A model generated the notes under the pieces. It saw nothing but the letters and a program-made list of their open reading frames with translations, made no database searches and was not told the DNA's origin. This document shows positions 27,533-36,863 of a stretch of DNA of 64,000 bases, piece by piece. A program made the translations under genes and the position numbers. The stretch comes from Hungatella effluvii (GTDB lineage Bacteria; Bacillota; Clostridia; Lachnospirales; Lachnospiraceae): assembly GCF_003201875.1 (NCBI RefSeq), contig NZ_QJKD01000001.1:62001-126000 (forward strand), in the 5' to 3' direction. Each line of letters starts with the position of its first letter. Positions within the stretch are counted from its first letter, which is position 1.

Positions 27533-27910
27533 TTAATTGGTGATTGCCGTATCCTCATTCATTCCTGCTTTTGTCTCCGGTATTCTGCCCGCAGTCCCCA
27601 TGACTTCCAGAGAAACCACGCAGTTTGTTTCCTTTCCGTCATACAGTACCGGAATCTGGCAGATTCCTTCCTGCTCCCAGTTGCAGCTGCTCAAATCAAA
27701 GGTGAATTTCGATAAATCATATTCCTCTTCAGAAAAATAATTCTCAGCCCTGATATCCGGCTCCTTTCCAACCTCTGTTTCTGCATAAAACGTGGTTTTC
27801 GTCCCCTGGTCAAACAGCGGATCATTCTTTCCGGTCAGATTTCCGTACAATGCTGCCAGAATAATTACCAGCACAATCGCGCTGAACAGTGTTATATGAA
27901 TTTTCTTCAT
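27533..27910 (-). CDS. Small membrane-anchored hypothetical protein
   Basis: This 125-residue protein has one N-terminal membrane segment (about residues 6-24) and a short extracytoplasmic domain. No known family is recognised. AAGGAGG precedes the ATG. It lies just upstream of the sigma/anti-sigma pair on the same strand and could belong to the same envelope-stress unit, but no functional evidence is visible. Confidence 0.7.
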   Translation of the reverse strand: MKKIHITLFSAIVLVIILAALYGNLTGKNDPLFDQGTKTTFYAETEVGKEPDIRAENYFSEEEYDLSKFTFDLSSCNWEQEGICQIPVLYDGKETNCVVSLEVMGTAGRIPETKAGMNEDTAITN

Positions 27911-27995
27911 AGATTTCCTCCTTGCCTCTCAAACAGTCCGAAACGGCATATTTCTCCGTCGGCCGGAAGGTCAATGTTTTCATTATAAACATTTG

Positions 27996-28025
27996 CTTTA
28001 CTGATGTAAAGTTTCGTGGTATATT
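27996..28025 (+). promoter_or_regulatory. azlCD promoter with inverted repeat
   Basis: TTTACT (27997-28002) and TATATT (28020-28025) are 17 bp apart. CTTTAC-N4-GTAAAG (27996-28011) is a perfect inverted repeat on the -35 box and is a good operator candidate. It is 63 bp before azlC. Confidence 0.6.
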
Positions 28026-28087
28026 TTGTAGGAACTGTTACGAACTATTTTGAAAACAAAAGAATATAAGAATTGAAGGTTATAAAA

Positions 28088-28810
28088 ATGAATACGAATA
28101 CGATTCAATGGAAAAATGGGTTAAAAGACGGAATCCCCATCTGTCTCGGATACTTTGCGGTGTCCTTTACCTTTGGCATTATGGCTTCCGGCGCCGGTCT
28201 TTCCCCCTGGCAGGCAGTCATCATGTCCTTTACAAACCTGACATCGGCGGGGCAATTTGCGGCGCTGGGAATCATTGCGGCGAAGGCGCCGTTTATGGAA
28301 ATGGCCGTGGCACAATTTATCATAAATCTGCGATATTGCCTTATGTCCTGCTCTCTTTCCCAGAAGCTGGACGAAAAGACGCCATTTTTTCACCGTTTCC
28401 TGATCGGATACGGTGTTACCGACGAAATTTTCGGAGTCTCCGTGTGCAGGCCTGGAAGGCTGAGTCCATTTTTCAGCTACGGCCTGATTGCCGTCGCAGT
28501 ACCGGGCTGGACTCTGGGTACTCTTCTCGGTGCGGTTTCCGGAGATTTCCTGCCCCCTCGTATTTTGAGTGCACTAAACGTAGCCCTGTATGGCATGTTT
28601 CTTGCAGTTATTATCCCTCCCGCTAAGGGAAACCGGATTTTATCAGGGGTTATCGTGGTATCCATGGTCTGCAGTCTGATCTTTGCAGCAACACCGGTAT
28701 TGAATACCATTTCATCGGGATTTAAAATTATTATTCTGACACTGCTGATTGCAGGGGCGGCCGCATATTTATTCCCGGTAAAAGAGACAGGGGAGGAACA
28801 GCATGAATAA
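28088..28810 (+). CDS. azlC: AzlC family branched-chain amino acid exporter subunit
   Basis: This 240-residue membrane protein has the AzlC signature (GIPICLGYFAVSFTFGIMA near residue 14, and LTSAGQFA near residue 53) and several hydrophobic segments. AzlC with AzlD forms a two-component exporter for branched-chain amino acids and analogues. I chose the ATG at 28088 with GAAGG; a TTG 15 bp earlier is possible. It overlaps azlD by 8 bp. Confidence 0.92.
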   Translation: MNTNTIQWKNGLKDGIPICLGYFAVSFTFGIMASGAGLSPWQAVIMSFTNLTSAGQFAALGIIAAKAPFMEMAVAQFIINLRYCLMSCSLSQKLDEKTPFFHRFLIGYGVTDEIFGVSVCRPGRLSPFFSYGLIAVAVPGWTLGTLLGAVSGDFLPPRILSALNVALYGMFLAVIIPPAKGNRILSGVIVVSMVCSLIFAATPVLNTISSGFKIIILTLLIAGAAAYLFPVKETGEEQHE

Positions 28811-29108
28811 CCGTATCTATTTATACATAGTCGTCATGGCGGGAGTCACTTATCTGATCCGCGTTCTCCCCCTGACCCTGATAAGAAAAGAAATTAAAAA
28901 CACTTATATCCGCTCATTTTTATACTACGTGCCGTATGTGACGCTGTCTGTCATGACGTTTCCGGCAATCTTAACCGCCACGGCAAGTGTCTGGTCGGCT
29001 GTGATTGCCCTCATGATTGCTATTTTCCTGGCTTACAGAGGAAAAAGCCTTTTTGTCGTATCACTGGCTGCATGTGCGGCTGTATTTCTGACTGAATTAT
29101 TCCTGTAG
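28803..29108 (+). CDS. azlD: AzlD family exporter subunit
   Basis: This 101-residue protein has three or four hydrophobic segments and the AzlD pattern (YLIRVLPLTLI near residue 17, PYVTLSVMTFPAIL near residue 48). It is the obligate small partner of AzlC. GGGAGG precedes its ATG within the end of azlC. A terminator follows. Confidence 0.92.
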   Translation: MNNRIYLYIVVMAGVTYLIRVLPLTLIRKEIKNTYIRSFLYYVPYVTLSVMTFPAILTATASVWSAVIALMIAIFLAYRGKSLFVVSLAACAAVFLTELFL

Positions 29109-29140
29109 GGATCGTTTGGGGCAGAGATCGTTTTCACATC

Positions 29141-29207
29141 AAACAGTCTCATAATTTCAAACAGAAGAGCAAGTGGATTTCTGTTTGAAACCATGAGGCT
29201 GTTTTTA
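29141..29207 (+). terminator. Terminator after azlCD
   Basis: Long interrupted arms pair 29141-29166 with about 29178-29203 (AAACAG with CTGTTT outside, TTTCAAACAGAA with its complement inside). A TTTTT run follows on the plus strand. Confidence 0.75.
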
Positions 29208-29223
29208 TCATTCTGCCATTTTA

Positions 29224-29790
29224 TTATGAATAGTCTTCAAGATCAACCATTCCATTTAATATAATTTCTTTCATGAATTCCTGCATCTGATATTCATGAT
29301 CAAAAGTAACTTTCCTCTCTTCCGCCATTCTTTCCCTGTCCTCTGAACAGCCATTAGATTTCCTGGAATCTTCCGGAAAAAGTATCAGATACGGCTTCCC
29401 GGACACTGGATCAATCTCTTTTTGTATTTTGTGTATGGAGAAAACATACTCTCCTCTTTTCTCCAAAGAGACCTTCATATAACTGATTTCACTCATATTC
29501 AAACACCAGGCGGGCTCTTTTAAATAAGCGTATTCTTCTTCCAGGAAAACAGGATGGCTCCTGTCTTCTGAGGCCAAAAATTCAAATACCAGTTTCATCG
29601 TCCCACTAGGTATCCGCGTTTTCGAAGACAGAAGAGATAACTGGCGAAACGTAACGGAGGCGCTGGTTAGAAATGTGTCATCCACACATTGATTATGACA
29701 AATAGAATGAATTTCCTTCCGTATGGATGGGGTTCTCAAAAGGGAGGCGATGGGGATATTCTTTCGTTCCAGAATTGGACGTTCCTGCAT
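29224..29790 (-). CDS. Hypothetical protein
   Basis: This 188-residue soluble protein has no signal peptide or membrane segment. The middle part is predicted to alternate strands and helices; the C-terminus is acidic. I recognise no family. It is 31 bp downstream of the DHFR-like gene on the same strand, so the two may be co-transcribed. Codon use looks like that of its neighbours, which supports a real gene. Confidence 0.6.
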   Translation of the reverse strand: MQERPILERKNIPIASLLRTPSIRKEIHSICHNQCVDDTFLTSASVTFRQLSLLSSKTRIPSGTMKLVFEFLASEDRSHPVFLEEEYAYLKEPAWCLNMSEISYMKVSLEKRGEYVFSIHKIQKEIDPVSGKPYLILFPEDSRKSNGCSEDRERMAEERKVTFDHEYQMQEFMKEIILNGMVDLEDYS

Positions 29791-29821
29791 AATAGTGCTC
29801 CTCTCCTCGTTTACACGAAAG

Positions 29822-30376
29822 TTATCTTGGTTCGTAAATAAGATCCGTTATGCCGTTATATAATTGGGTTTTGATGCATTTTAATTTAATTTCCCCGTCT
29901 GCAGGCGCCCCCACCGGACTCGCTGTCCGCGGAAATAAAGGAAGGCCGGAGCCTAAAATAGTTGGTATGACGGAGATATGGTATCGGTCAATCCTATTTT
30001 CCCTTATCAGAGGCTGAATTATGTTCGCCCCGCCGCAAATCCAGATACCTTTTCCATCTTCCTGTTTCAGTGCGGTTACCAGACTGCAGACCTCTTCCTT
30101 CGTAAACTTTATTTCTTCCGTTGAAACCATGGTCCGGTGAGTCACAACATGGGTTGTCAGCCCACGGTATATCCATTCATCAGGTGACAGCTCAGTTGTC
30201 ACCTGATGATACGTGTTCCAGCCCATGACGACTGTGTCAATGTCTTTGATGAACTCATGATAGCTTTCCATATCGTCATAATCCGGTTCCTGACCGGCCA
30301 GCCAGTCTACGCTGCCGTTTTTATCCGCAATATAGCCGTCTAAGCTCATGGCGATGAATAGGGTTACTTTTCGCAT
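29822..30376 (-). CDS. RibD C-terminal/dihydrofolate reductase-like protein
   Basis: This 184-residue protein begins MRKVTLFIAMSLDGYIAD, the classic start of the RibD_C/YyaP/YwjB family of DHFR-like NADPH reductases. VVMGWNTYHQV and GIWICGGANI mark the cofactor-binding strands. Members reduce small heterocycles; the physiological substrate is usually unknown. Confidence 0.92.
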   Translation of the reverse strand: MRKVTLFIAMSLDGYIADKNGSVDWLAGQEPDYDDMESYHEFIKDIDTVVMGWNTYHQVTTELSPDEWIYRGLTTHVVTHRTMVSTEEIKFTKEEVCSLVTALKQEDGKGIWICGGANIIQPLIRENRIDRYHISVIPTILGSGLPLFPRTASPVGAPADGEIKLKCIKTQLYNGITDLIYEPR

Positions 30377-30482
30377 AGGGTACCTCCGTGGGTGGATGTT
30401 TTTGATGTCTTGTTTGATAATATAGTATACTAATTTTTATATTTTATCAAATACTTTACTCAATACAATCGTTAATTCATCG

Positions 30483-30509
30483 AAAAGCGGAGCCCCTTCG
30501 GCCTCCGCT
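30483..30509 (-). terminator. Terminator of the sugar operon
   Basis: On the minus strand AGCGGAG (30503-30509) pairs with CTCCGCT (30486-30492), with inner G-C pairs, and TTTT follows. It is 11 bp after the stop of the DUF4038 gene. Confidence 0.85.
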
Positions 30510-30519
30510 ATCCAAAACT

Positions 30520-31872
30520 TTATTCTCTACATGCAACAATAAGATAATCGTGATTATAACGCAGTTGTCTGAAAAAGGTGATTCCGTCCCGTACAGAGTA
30601 TGCAGGAGTCAATGCCCAGCGTTTTTCCAGATCCACTCCATAGACACGATAACCACTTAAATCGGCATCGACACTCATCGGCCATGAAAACGGCATATAG
30701 ATAACAAGTTTGCTCTGATCATCATTTGCCGCGCACACAATCTCCTCACAGGGATTGTTGTGTATCAGATCAGATGCTGGTTTCAAATCATAAAGCCCGA
30801 TCATATCTGCAGCCAGTTTTGCAAATCCCATGTCGTAGGCTCCCGGCAGGCGTAAGTCATCTCGCCAGTCATTTACCAACCCCAAGTCTCCTCTTTCACT
30901 GCAAAAATTCTGATTCTGTCTCCATAGCCACACACCTCCAGCACCATAGGTAAATCCTGCGTTCGCTCCGCTCAACACTCCCTGCCAGAAAGCTCTCCGT
31001 ATCCATCTCTCATCAAACCTGCCCTGTGACCGGTCGAAGTATATATTTGCTTCATAACTGGTCTCACTGTTGTATATGGGACGTGAGACCGGATAGGAAC
31101 GGATATCCTGTGCCAGCGTACGGTTTAGCTGTGGCTCCGAGTATACATGTCCCGGCTGATACATATAAAAATCCAGTTCCGGAGCCTCTATCAGCTGTGC
31201 AGGCAGTACTACCTTGGGCGCAATATGCAGCGTCGTAAGACAGTCCGGCGCCAGATTCTTTGTGACCTGCAACGCTTTGTGATAAAACGCCACAGTTTCA
31301 GGGTTGGCTCCCATCTGATCCTGAACCGTATCATAATGAACCACGTCCTCGGATAGATTTACATCACCGCTTACCAGAAATACAGGATTGTATTCCCGCA
31401 GTCTCGGGATCACGTACTGTAAGAAATGCTCCATCTCAGCTATTGTCATAGGCTGATAATATGGTTTTTCCTCCACGTTTGTACGACCTGCGTCCCTGAT
31501 CCCCTGCCAGGTACCCTGAACGAAATTCCCCCACAGAAGTACAATCATGGGCTGCATCTCTCGTGCTGCCATCTCGTCGAGATACTGGCATACATGGTCA
31601 AAATACTCTGTCCGGATGCAGGAATAGTCAAAACGGCCTTCACTCGTAACTGTAAATGGATGAATCCATTGACGTGGTGTGCAGGAATGGCGCTGCGGCA
31701 GCAGATTCATCTGTACCGCATTAAAATTCTGCTCCCTGCGAAAATCAAGATACTCACGCCATTCTTCCAAATCCGGATGGGTAAACGCACTCCAGTTTGT
31801 ATCTGCCATCAGAAACAGCGGCTTACCGTCCTTCATAAAATAATGTTTATCCGGTGATATTGTAAGTTTCAT
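30520..31872 (-). CDS. DUF4038 glycoside hydrolase, apiosidase-like (GH140-type)
   Basis: This 450-residue protein has a TIM-barrel of the DUF4038 family (FLMADTNWSAFTH near residue 20, NFNAVQMNLLPQR near residue 50). VSGDVNL (about 163) and YNSETSYEA (about 272) are likely active-site strands; the Glu is a candidate catalytic residue. Characterised relatives include GH140 apiosidases that cut apiose from pectic side chains. No signal peptide is present, so it acts on imported glycosides. It is the last gene of the operon, 1 bp after the binding-protein gene. Substrate assignment is inference. Confidence 0.82.
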   Translation of the reverse strand: MKLTISPDKHYFMKDGKPLFLMADTNWSAFTHPDLEEWREYLDFRREQNFNAVQMNLLPQRHSCTPRQWIHPFTVTSEGRFDYSCIRTEYFDHVCQYLDEMAAREMQPMIVLLWGNFVQGTWQGIRDAGRTNVEEKPYYQPMTIAEMEHFLQYVIPRLREYNPVFLVSGDVNLSEDVVHYDTVQDQMGANPETVAFYHKALQVTKNLAPDCLTTLHIAPKVVLPAQLIEAPELDFYMYQPGHVYSEPQLNRTLAQDIRSYPVSRPIYNSETSYEANIYFDRSQGRFDERWIRRAFWQGVLSGANAGFTYGAGGVWLWRQNQNFCSERGDLGLVNDWRDDLRLPGAYDMGFAKLAADMIGLYDLKPASDLIHNNPCEEIVCAANDDQSKLVIYMPFSWPMSVDADLSGYRVYGVDLEKRWALTPAYSVRDGITFFRQLRYNHDYLIVACRE

Positions 31873-31873
31873 A

Positions 31874-33367
31874 TTAATTCTCTCCCCAATTATTCTCTTC
31901 GCTCCAGCCTTCCTTTTTCACGTAATTATCTTTTGCTTTTACAAGATCCTCCTGAAGAACCTGAGTATACTCCTCCAGACTCATCTTGTCCTGTAAATAC
32001 AGCTGTCCATACATAACGGAATCATCAAAGAACTGCTTGTCAAAATAAGTCTCATACAATTTTAAAGGCGATACGTCATTTTTAAACTGCAGGGCCTGCA
32101 GCATAGGATTTTCACTGTTGACTTCTACATTTTTTACCGGAGTAACGCCCCACAGCTCATTTACGTAAAGGCTGGAATCCTCCTGGCCTGTCTTGAATTT
32201 CAGGAAATCCATGGCCGCCAGCAGCTGATCCCCTGTGGTTGTGGTCGGTATACAGATATTTCCCTGGGGTGCCCCTCCAATTTCATATGCAACCCCGGAA
32301 GAATCCGGATGGCTCTCTGTCCCGAGGGTCGGAAATTCTGTTATTCCAATCTCAAAGGACAAATCAGGATTACTGGCCATGATTTTTGCATAGGATCCGA
32401 CCGAAAAGGTCATGGCAATCTCTCCCCGCATGAACTGTTCCAGAGCCTCATTATTATCCATAGCGGTGTAACCCGGATACCAATACTGCGAAAATTCCTT
32501 AATCAGCGGGTAAATATCCTTCCACGGCTTCTGTGTAATGTCAATGACTCCCTGGTCTACACCGCGGGCTATTTCATTGACTTCGATCAGTCCGGTTCCG
32601 TTAATATCCAGATCTTCGATAAACCGGGTAGCCAGCGGATCCATCATGAGACGTTCAAACCAGTGGTAACCACCACCTTCCGAAACCTTCATACCGACTA
32701 CCATTGGAGTAATGCCTGCTCCCTGCAGCACCTTACACGTTTCCAATAACTCAGCAAATGTGGACGGCATCGTATCAATTCCTGCTTTTGCCATCAGATC
32801 CTTATTGTAAAACAGCTTGCAAAGAACCCCATTGGTTGGTACACTGGCGTATTTTCCGTTAGTAGGATCCATCACCTGCGCCATTACCGACTCCTGAAAT
32901 GTGCTCATCCAGTTCAGATTATTGTTGTAAGGGTTGGTTTCCTGATTCAGATAATCGGTCAGATCAATCACAGAACCATCGCGCAGATACTGCTGCCCCC
33001 AGGTATGACGAACCAGGAACAGATCCGGAGCGGTGCCCCCCATCAACTGGGTCTGCAGCCACGTCTGATACTGGTCGCTGGCAATGTATTCGTATTCAAT
33101 CGTAATATTAGGCTGGTATTTTTTATATAGCTCCAGCGATTTTTTCAGGTATTCCTGTCCTTCCGTACTGTTATGTTCCCAGGTTGCCCACTTAAGTGTA
33201 ATGGGCTTATCCGGATGCCAGTTTCCATCCGCCTGGCCTGTATTTACCGCCTCCTGTGTCGTTTCTGGTGATGCCTGGCTGTTTTCCGTCTTTTCTCCGC
33301 ATCCGGTTAAGGCGGTCAGCGTAAGTGCTGCCACTGTCATTGCTAAAAATTTCTTCCCCATTTTCAT
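31874..33367 (-). CDS. Sugar ABC transporter substrate-binding lipoprotein
   Basis: This 497-residue family 1 extracellular solute-binding protein has a signal peptide with lipobox LTGC (Cys at about residue 23). The body has the usual landmarks of sugar-binding proteins (TAPDLFLVRHTW, then FMRGEIAMTFSVGSYA). AGGAGG precedes the ATG. It captures the glycoside imported by the two permeases upstream. No ATPase gene is in the operon; the shared MsmK/UgpC-type ATPase is normally encoded elsewhere. Confidence 0.93.
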   Translation of the reverse strand: MKMGKKFLAMTVAALTLTALTGCGEKTENSQASPETTQEAVNTGQADGNWHPDKPITLKWATWEHNSTEGQEYLKKSLELYKKYQPNITIEYEYIASDQYQTWLQTQLMGGTAPDLFLVRHTWGQQYLRDGSVIDLTDYLNQETNPYNNNLNWMSTFQESVMAQVMDPTNGKYASVPTNGVLCKLFYNKDLMAKAGIDTMPSTFAELLETCKVLQGAGITPMVVGMKVSEGGGYHWFERLMMDPLATRFIEDLDINGTGLIEVNEIARGVDQGVIDITQKPWKDIYPLIKEFSQYWYPGYTAMDNNEALEQFMRGEIAMTFSVGSYAKIMASNPDLSFEIGITEFPTLGTESHPDSSGVAYEIGGAPQGNICIPTTTTGDQLLAAMDFLKFKTGQEDSSLYVNELWGVTPVKNVEVNSENPMLQALQFKNDVSPLKLYETYFDKQFFDDSVMYGQLYLQDKMSLEEYTQVLQEDLVKAKDNYVKKEGWSEENNWGEN

Positions 33368-33402
33368 TATAATTTATCCTCCTTAAAATAATAAACACTT
33401 TA

Positions 33403-34224
33403 TCATGCTTTCACTGCCCCTGCAGTCAGCCCTTCCACAAACGGTTTTGTTGCAACTGTAAAGATGAGAAGCAGCGGGATCGATGCAATTACGTATGCTG
33501 CAAAACTGACGCCCGGCATCTGATAGGTACTGGCTATCACCTTTGATACCTGCAAAATTACCGGACGCACCTTCTCGGCATTGGCTGATACCAGCGGCCA
33601 TATGTAGTTATTCCAGCTGGAAATCAACGTTGTAATACATACAGTAGCCAGAATTGGTTTGCTGAGCGGCAATGCTATGTAATAGAAAATTTTAAAATCA
33701 CCGGCGCCCTCAATCGTAGCCATTTCAAACAGGCTCTGCGGCAGGGATTCCATATGTGTCGTGATCAGGAATGTAGATAATATCGCAAAGGCCGAGGAAG
33801 GCGGCAGTATCTGCACTGCATAAGTATTTAATAAATGCATTTTCTGTGAAATAATAAACTGAGGAATCAATATGAGGAAATATGGCACCATCATCATCAT
33901 CATCATAACCATGAATAATAAGTTTTTCCCCTTAAACTGGAATCGCGCAAAGGCATAGCCAGCCAGCGCAGAAATAATCAGGGTAAGAATTACGTTACCT
34001 GCTGTTACAATCAATGAGTTTATAATGCTTTTGTATATTTGTCCAAAAGCAATGGTATAATGTTCAAAATGCAGCGGCAGACTGAAAAAATAGAGATTCT
34101 GATAAATCTGTATATTCGTTTTCAGGGAAGATACCACCATAACAAATAAAGGATAAATAGTAAGAAAAAGTATAAAAACCAGTGTGCCATGCACAAGCAA
34201 TCGATTTATGTGTCTTTTTTTCAT
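33403..34224 (-). CDS. Sugar ABC permease, MalG type
   Basis: The product is 273 residues from the ATG at 34224, preceded by GGGAGGGAG; the first in-frame TTG is not used. It has six hydrophobic segments and the EAA-type loop (MATIEGAGDFKIFYYIALPLSKP at about residues 168-190), which docks on the ATPase. It is paired with the MalF-type gene 16 bp upstream. Confidence 0.93.
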   Translation of the reverse strand: MKKRHINRLLVHGTLVFILFLTIYPLFVMVVSSLKTNIQIYQNLYFFSLPLHFEHYTIAFGQIYKSIINSLIVTAGNVILTLIISALAGYAFARFQFKGKNLLFMVMMMMMMVPYFLILIPQFIISQKMHLLNTYAVQILPPSSAFAILSTFLITTHMESLPQSLFEMATIEGAGDFKIFYYIALPLSKPILATVCITTLISSWNNYIWPLVSANAEKVRPVILQVSKVIASTYQMPGVSFAAYVIASIPLLLIFTVATKPFVEGLTAGAVKA

Positions 34225-34240
34225 GAGACTTTCTCCCTCC

Positions 34241-35155
34241 CTATTGACTGTCAACGCCTTTAATATACTTCATATTAAAGGCGGTAACACCTAATGTAAA
34301 CAGAAACAGTACCGTTCCCATGGCACATGCATATCCCATGTTATAATATGAAAATGTCTCATTATACATATGTAATGCCGGCACCATGGTGGAATCCCCC
34401 GGTCCTCCGTTTGTCATGATAAGGACGTGTTCAAATGCCTGGAATGTCGATATGATTGTAGTTATTATCAGATAGCGGAACTGTCCTGTCAGCAGTGGAA
34501 TATCGATGTAAAAGAGCCTGCTTACCGGACCAATACCGTCAATTCTGGTCGCCTCATAAATGCTGGTATCAATACTTTGCAGTCCTGCCAGAAAGATCAG
34601 AAACTGAATTCCTGCTACCCATGGAAACTGGTAGAAGATCAGAGCCCCCAAAGCCGTCGCCTGCTCCCCAAGCCAGGAGTGCATAAAATTTTCAAGCCCC
34701 AGTGTCGATAGTATACCGTTAAGAAGCCCATTGTAATCGTAAATCCAGCGCCATAACAGAATCATCACCACACCAGGTACCACCATGGGAATGATGAGCA
34801 GATATTTATATAAGTTGCTGGAAAACTGACGCTTCACACTCATTACCAGCTCTGCTACCAGAAGCGGAACAGTCACTACTTTAAGTACAGACGTTACCAA
34901 TAATATAAGAAGGTTCACCAGCGATTTTCCAAACGTTGCATCGGTAAGTAGCGCTATATAGTTCTGGATTCCGATAAACACCGATATCCGTCCGCCGTCC
35001 CATTCAAAAAATGACCGATAGATCGCATAAACCGAAGAATACAGTTTGAAAACTCCAAGAAGAATAAAGAGTGGCAAAATATACAGGTATGGTTGCATCT
35101 TTCGCATAACTCCAGTCGTTCCCAGCCTTCTCCGTCCTGTTTTTTTTGTATCCAT
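34241..35155 (-). CDS. Sugar ABC permease, MalF type
   Basis: This 304-residue permease has six hydrophobic segments and an EAA loop (EATRIDGIGPVSRLFYIDIP, about residues 198-217). GGGGGAGA precedes the ATG. With the MalG-type partner it forms the membrane pore for the sugar taken up by this operon. Confidence 0.93.
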   Translation of the reverse strand: MDTKKTGRRRLGTTGVMRKMQPYLYILPLFILLGVFKLYSSVYAIYRSFFEWDGGRISVFIGIQNYIALLTDATFGKSLVNLLILLVTSVLKVVTVPLLVAELVMSVKRQFSSNLYKYLLIIPMVVPGVVMILLWRWIYDYNGLLNGILSTLGLENFMHSWLGEQATALGALIFYQFPWVAGIQFLIFLAGLQSIDTSIYEATRIDGIGPVSRLFYIDIPLLTGQFRYLIITTIISTFQAFEHVLIMTNGGPGDSTMVPALHMYNETFSYYNMGYACAMGTVLFLFTLGVTAFNMKYIKGVDSQ

Positions 35156-35170
35156 ATCCGTCTCCCCCTG

Positions 35171-35866
35171 TCAGTTTTTAGAACCGTCGTGTCCGTCTGT
35201 GCCTGGCAACGCTGGATCATCCGGTTTTTCTGCAATTATTTCTTTTACATATGCAGTCAGGCTTCCCGGCTTTGCATATTTTTGAAAACAGCTGCAAAAC
35301 CACTCCCCTTCCAGTGCGGTTCTCACCATTTCCGGATCCAATGCCTTCAAAATATCCACAGGTTCCTTACACAATAAATCCTTTACCTGATTAAAAACTG
35401 TACCGTTTTTACTCTGAATATCCCTCATTTCCACGGGGTAGCCGCCCCCGCCCTCACAGGAAAACAGCTTATCAAAGATATCCTCCAATTTCAGTTCCGC
35501 AGCCCATCCAAAGTCCTTGGCAAAAGGCAGTGCAACCGCGTTTCCATTATTAATCTGTGTAAACAGATATGCATCTGACGGGTCTGTAATATAACCGCAG
35601 TTTACACCCGGATAACTGTTTAAAGACATACAGGCCCCCTGTCCGGAACCGCATCCTGTAATTACAAAATCGACCGTCCCTGTATTAAGAAGTACAAATG
35701 CCTGGATGCCCAGATGGATATAGTTTAGCACCGGCTGATCATTGTCTGTTCTCATCCCCGTATTGAACCACTCCACATGATATTTTGCAGCACTTTTTTC
35801 CAGGGCTCGTAAAATCAATGCATTTTTACTTGCCTGACTGAATTCATTCATCAACGCCACTCTCAT
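35171..35866 (-). CDS. RpiB/LacA/LacB family sugar(-phosphate) isomerase
   Basis: This 231-residue protein has the RpiB fold with a C-terminal extension (DUF3666-like) of about 80 residues. The active-site segment FVITGCGSGQGACMSLNSYPG (about residues 69-89) is divergent from the classical CGTGIG of RpiB, but the catalytic Cys is kept. It starts 23 bp inside the end of the transketolase gene. Members convert ribose-5-phosphate, allose-6-phosphate, galactose-6-phosphate and related sugars. Here an unusual pentose or branched sugar is likely, by context. Confidence 0.85.
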   Translation of the reverse strand: MRVALMNEFSQASKNALILRALEKSAAKYHVEWFNTGMRTDNDQPVLNYIHLGIQAFVLLNTGTVDFVITGCGSGQGACMSLNSYPGVNCGYITDPSDAYLFTQINNGNAVALPFAKDFGWAAELKLEDIFDKLFSCEGGGGYPVEMRDIQSKNGTVFNQVKDLLCKEPVDILKALDPEMVRTALEGEWFCSCFQKYAKPGSLTAYVKEIIAEKPDDPALPGTDGHDGSKN

Positions 35867-36848
35867 AATTTATCCCCCTGTCACGACTGCCTGTTACTCC
35901 ATATAATTTTTCTACGGTCTCTTTTATTGATTTTTTATCTAATCCATACAATGCTCTGTTGCAGCCGATTGGATTTCCCTGAGGATAACAGTCCGGTATT
36001 CCAATACATTTTAACCGGATTCCCAGTCCCAACTCTGCCGCGGCCTGTCCGACCGCGCTTCCCAGGCCTCCATAAACATTGTGCTCCTCAACGGTTATAA
36101 AAACAGAGTGATTTTCCGATAACCGCCTTAATAAATCACAGTCCATCGGTTTAATGGTCGCCATATCCACCACCGTAATGACAGGACCGCCCTGCTGCAG
36201 AAGTTCTTTTCCTGCCGCCATCGCTTCTGACACTGCCTCACCAATGGCGATAACTGCAATATCCCTTCCTTCCGTCAATACCTTTCCTTTTCCAATCACA
36301 GCCTCGTAGCTTTCATCATATAAATTCGGAAGCGGATTCCTGTCCAGCCGGACATAAGCCGGTCCCTTGATGCCGGAAAGCAATTCTATAAATTTGGCGG
36401 CAGAAACTGCATCTGCCGGAGCAATCATGATACTTTCCGGCATGGCCCGAATCACCCCGATATCTTCCAGGGAAAAATGCGTTGATCCTGCCTGCCCTGC
36501 GCTCATGCCGCAATGCGTCCCTATAATCTTTACATTTGCCTGGTTATAGAATACATCCGTACGGATTTGTTCACAGGCCCTCAGACTGGAAAAGACAGAA
36601 AACGTATGGACAAATGGCTTAAATCCTTCATGCGCCAGCCCTGCTGCAATGGATACCATGTTTTGCTCCGCAATACCGACATTTATAAATCTGTCCGGAA
36701 AGCGTTTCTCGATTCTTTTAAGCTTACAGGATTCTGCCAGATCCGCCGTTATTATAATAATCTGTTCATCATTCTCCATTAACTGTTCCAGCTTTCCTGC
36801 CGATGCCTCCAGCTGCGAAAATAAAGAGACTTTTTCTTTCACCTGCAT
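35844..36848 (-). CDS. Transketolase, C-terminal (Pyr and C) subunit
   Basis: This 334-residue protein covers the pyrimidine-binding and C-terminal domains of a split transketolase. The conserved activating Glu is in INVGIAEQNMVSIAAG (about residues 55-70), and GMSAGQAGSTHFSLEDIG follows. The N-terminal half is the separate gene just upstream. Split transketolases include the apulose-4-phosphate transketolase AptAB and other sugar-specific versions. It belongs to the operon with the RpiB-like isomerase. Confidence 0.9.
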   Translation of the reverse strand: MQVKEKVSLFSQLEASAGKLEQLMENDEQIIIITADLAESCKLKRIEKRFPDRFINVGIAEQNMVSIAAGLAHEGFKPFVHTFSVFSSLRACEQIRTDVFYNQANVKIIGTHCGMSAGQAGSTHFSLEDIGVIRAMPESIMIAPADAVSAAKFIELLSGIKGPAYVRLDRNPLPNLYDESYEAVIGKGKVLTEGRDIAVIAIGEAVSEAMAAGKELLQQGGPVITVVDMATIKPMDCDLLRRLSENHSVFITVEEHNVYGGLGSAVGQAAAELGLGIRLKCIGIPDCYPQGNPIGCNRALYGLDKKSIKETVEKLYGVTGSRDRGINYESGVDE

Positions 36849-36863
36849 GTTCTGCTACACCTC

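Noticed and set aside
33383..33601. Small minus-strand frames around the permease genes
   Set aside because: They lie in other frames of clear transporter genes and have no independent support.
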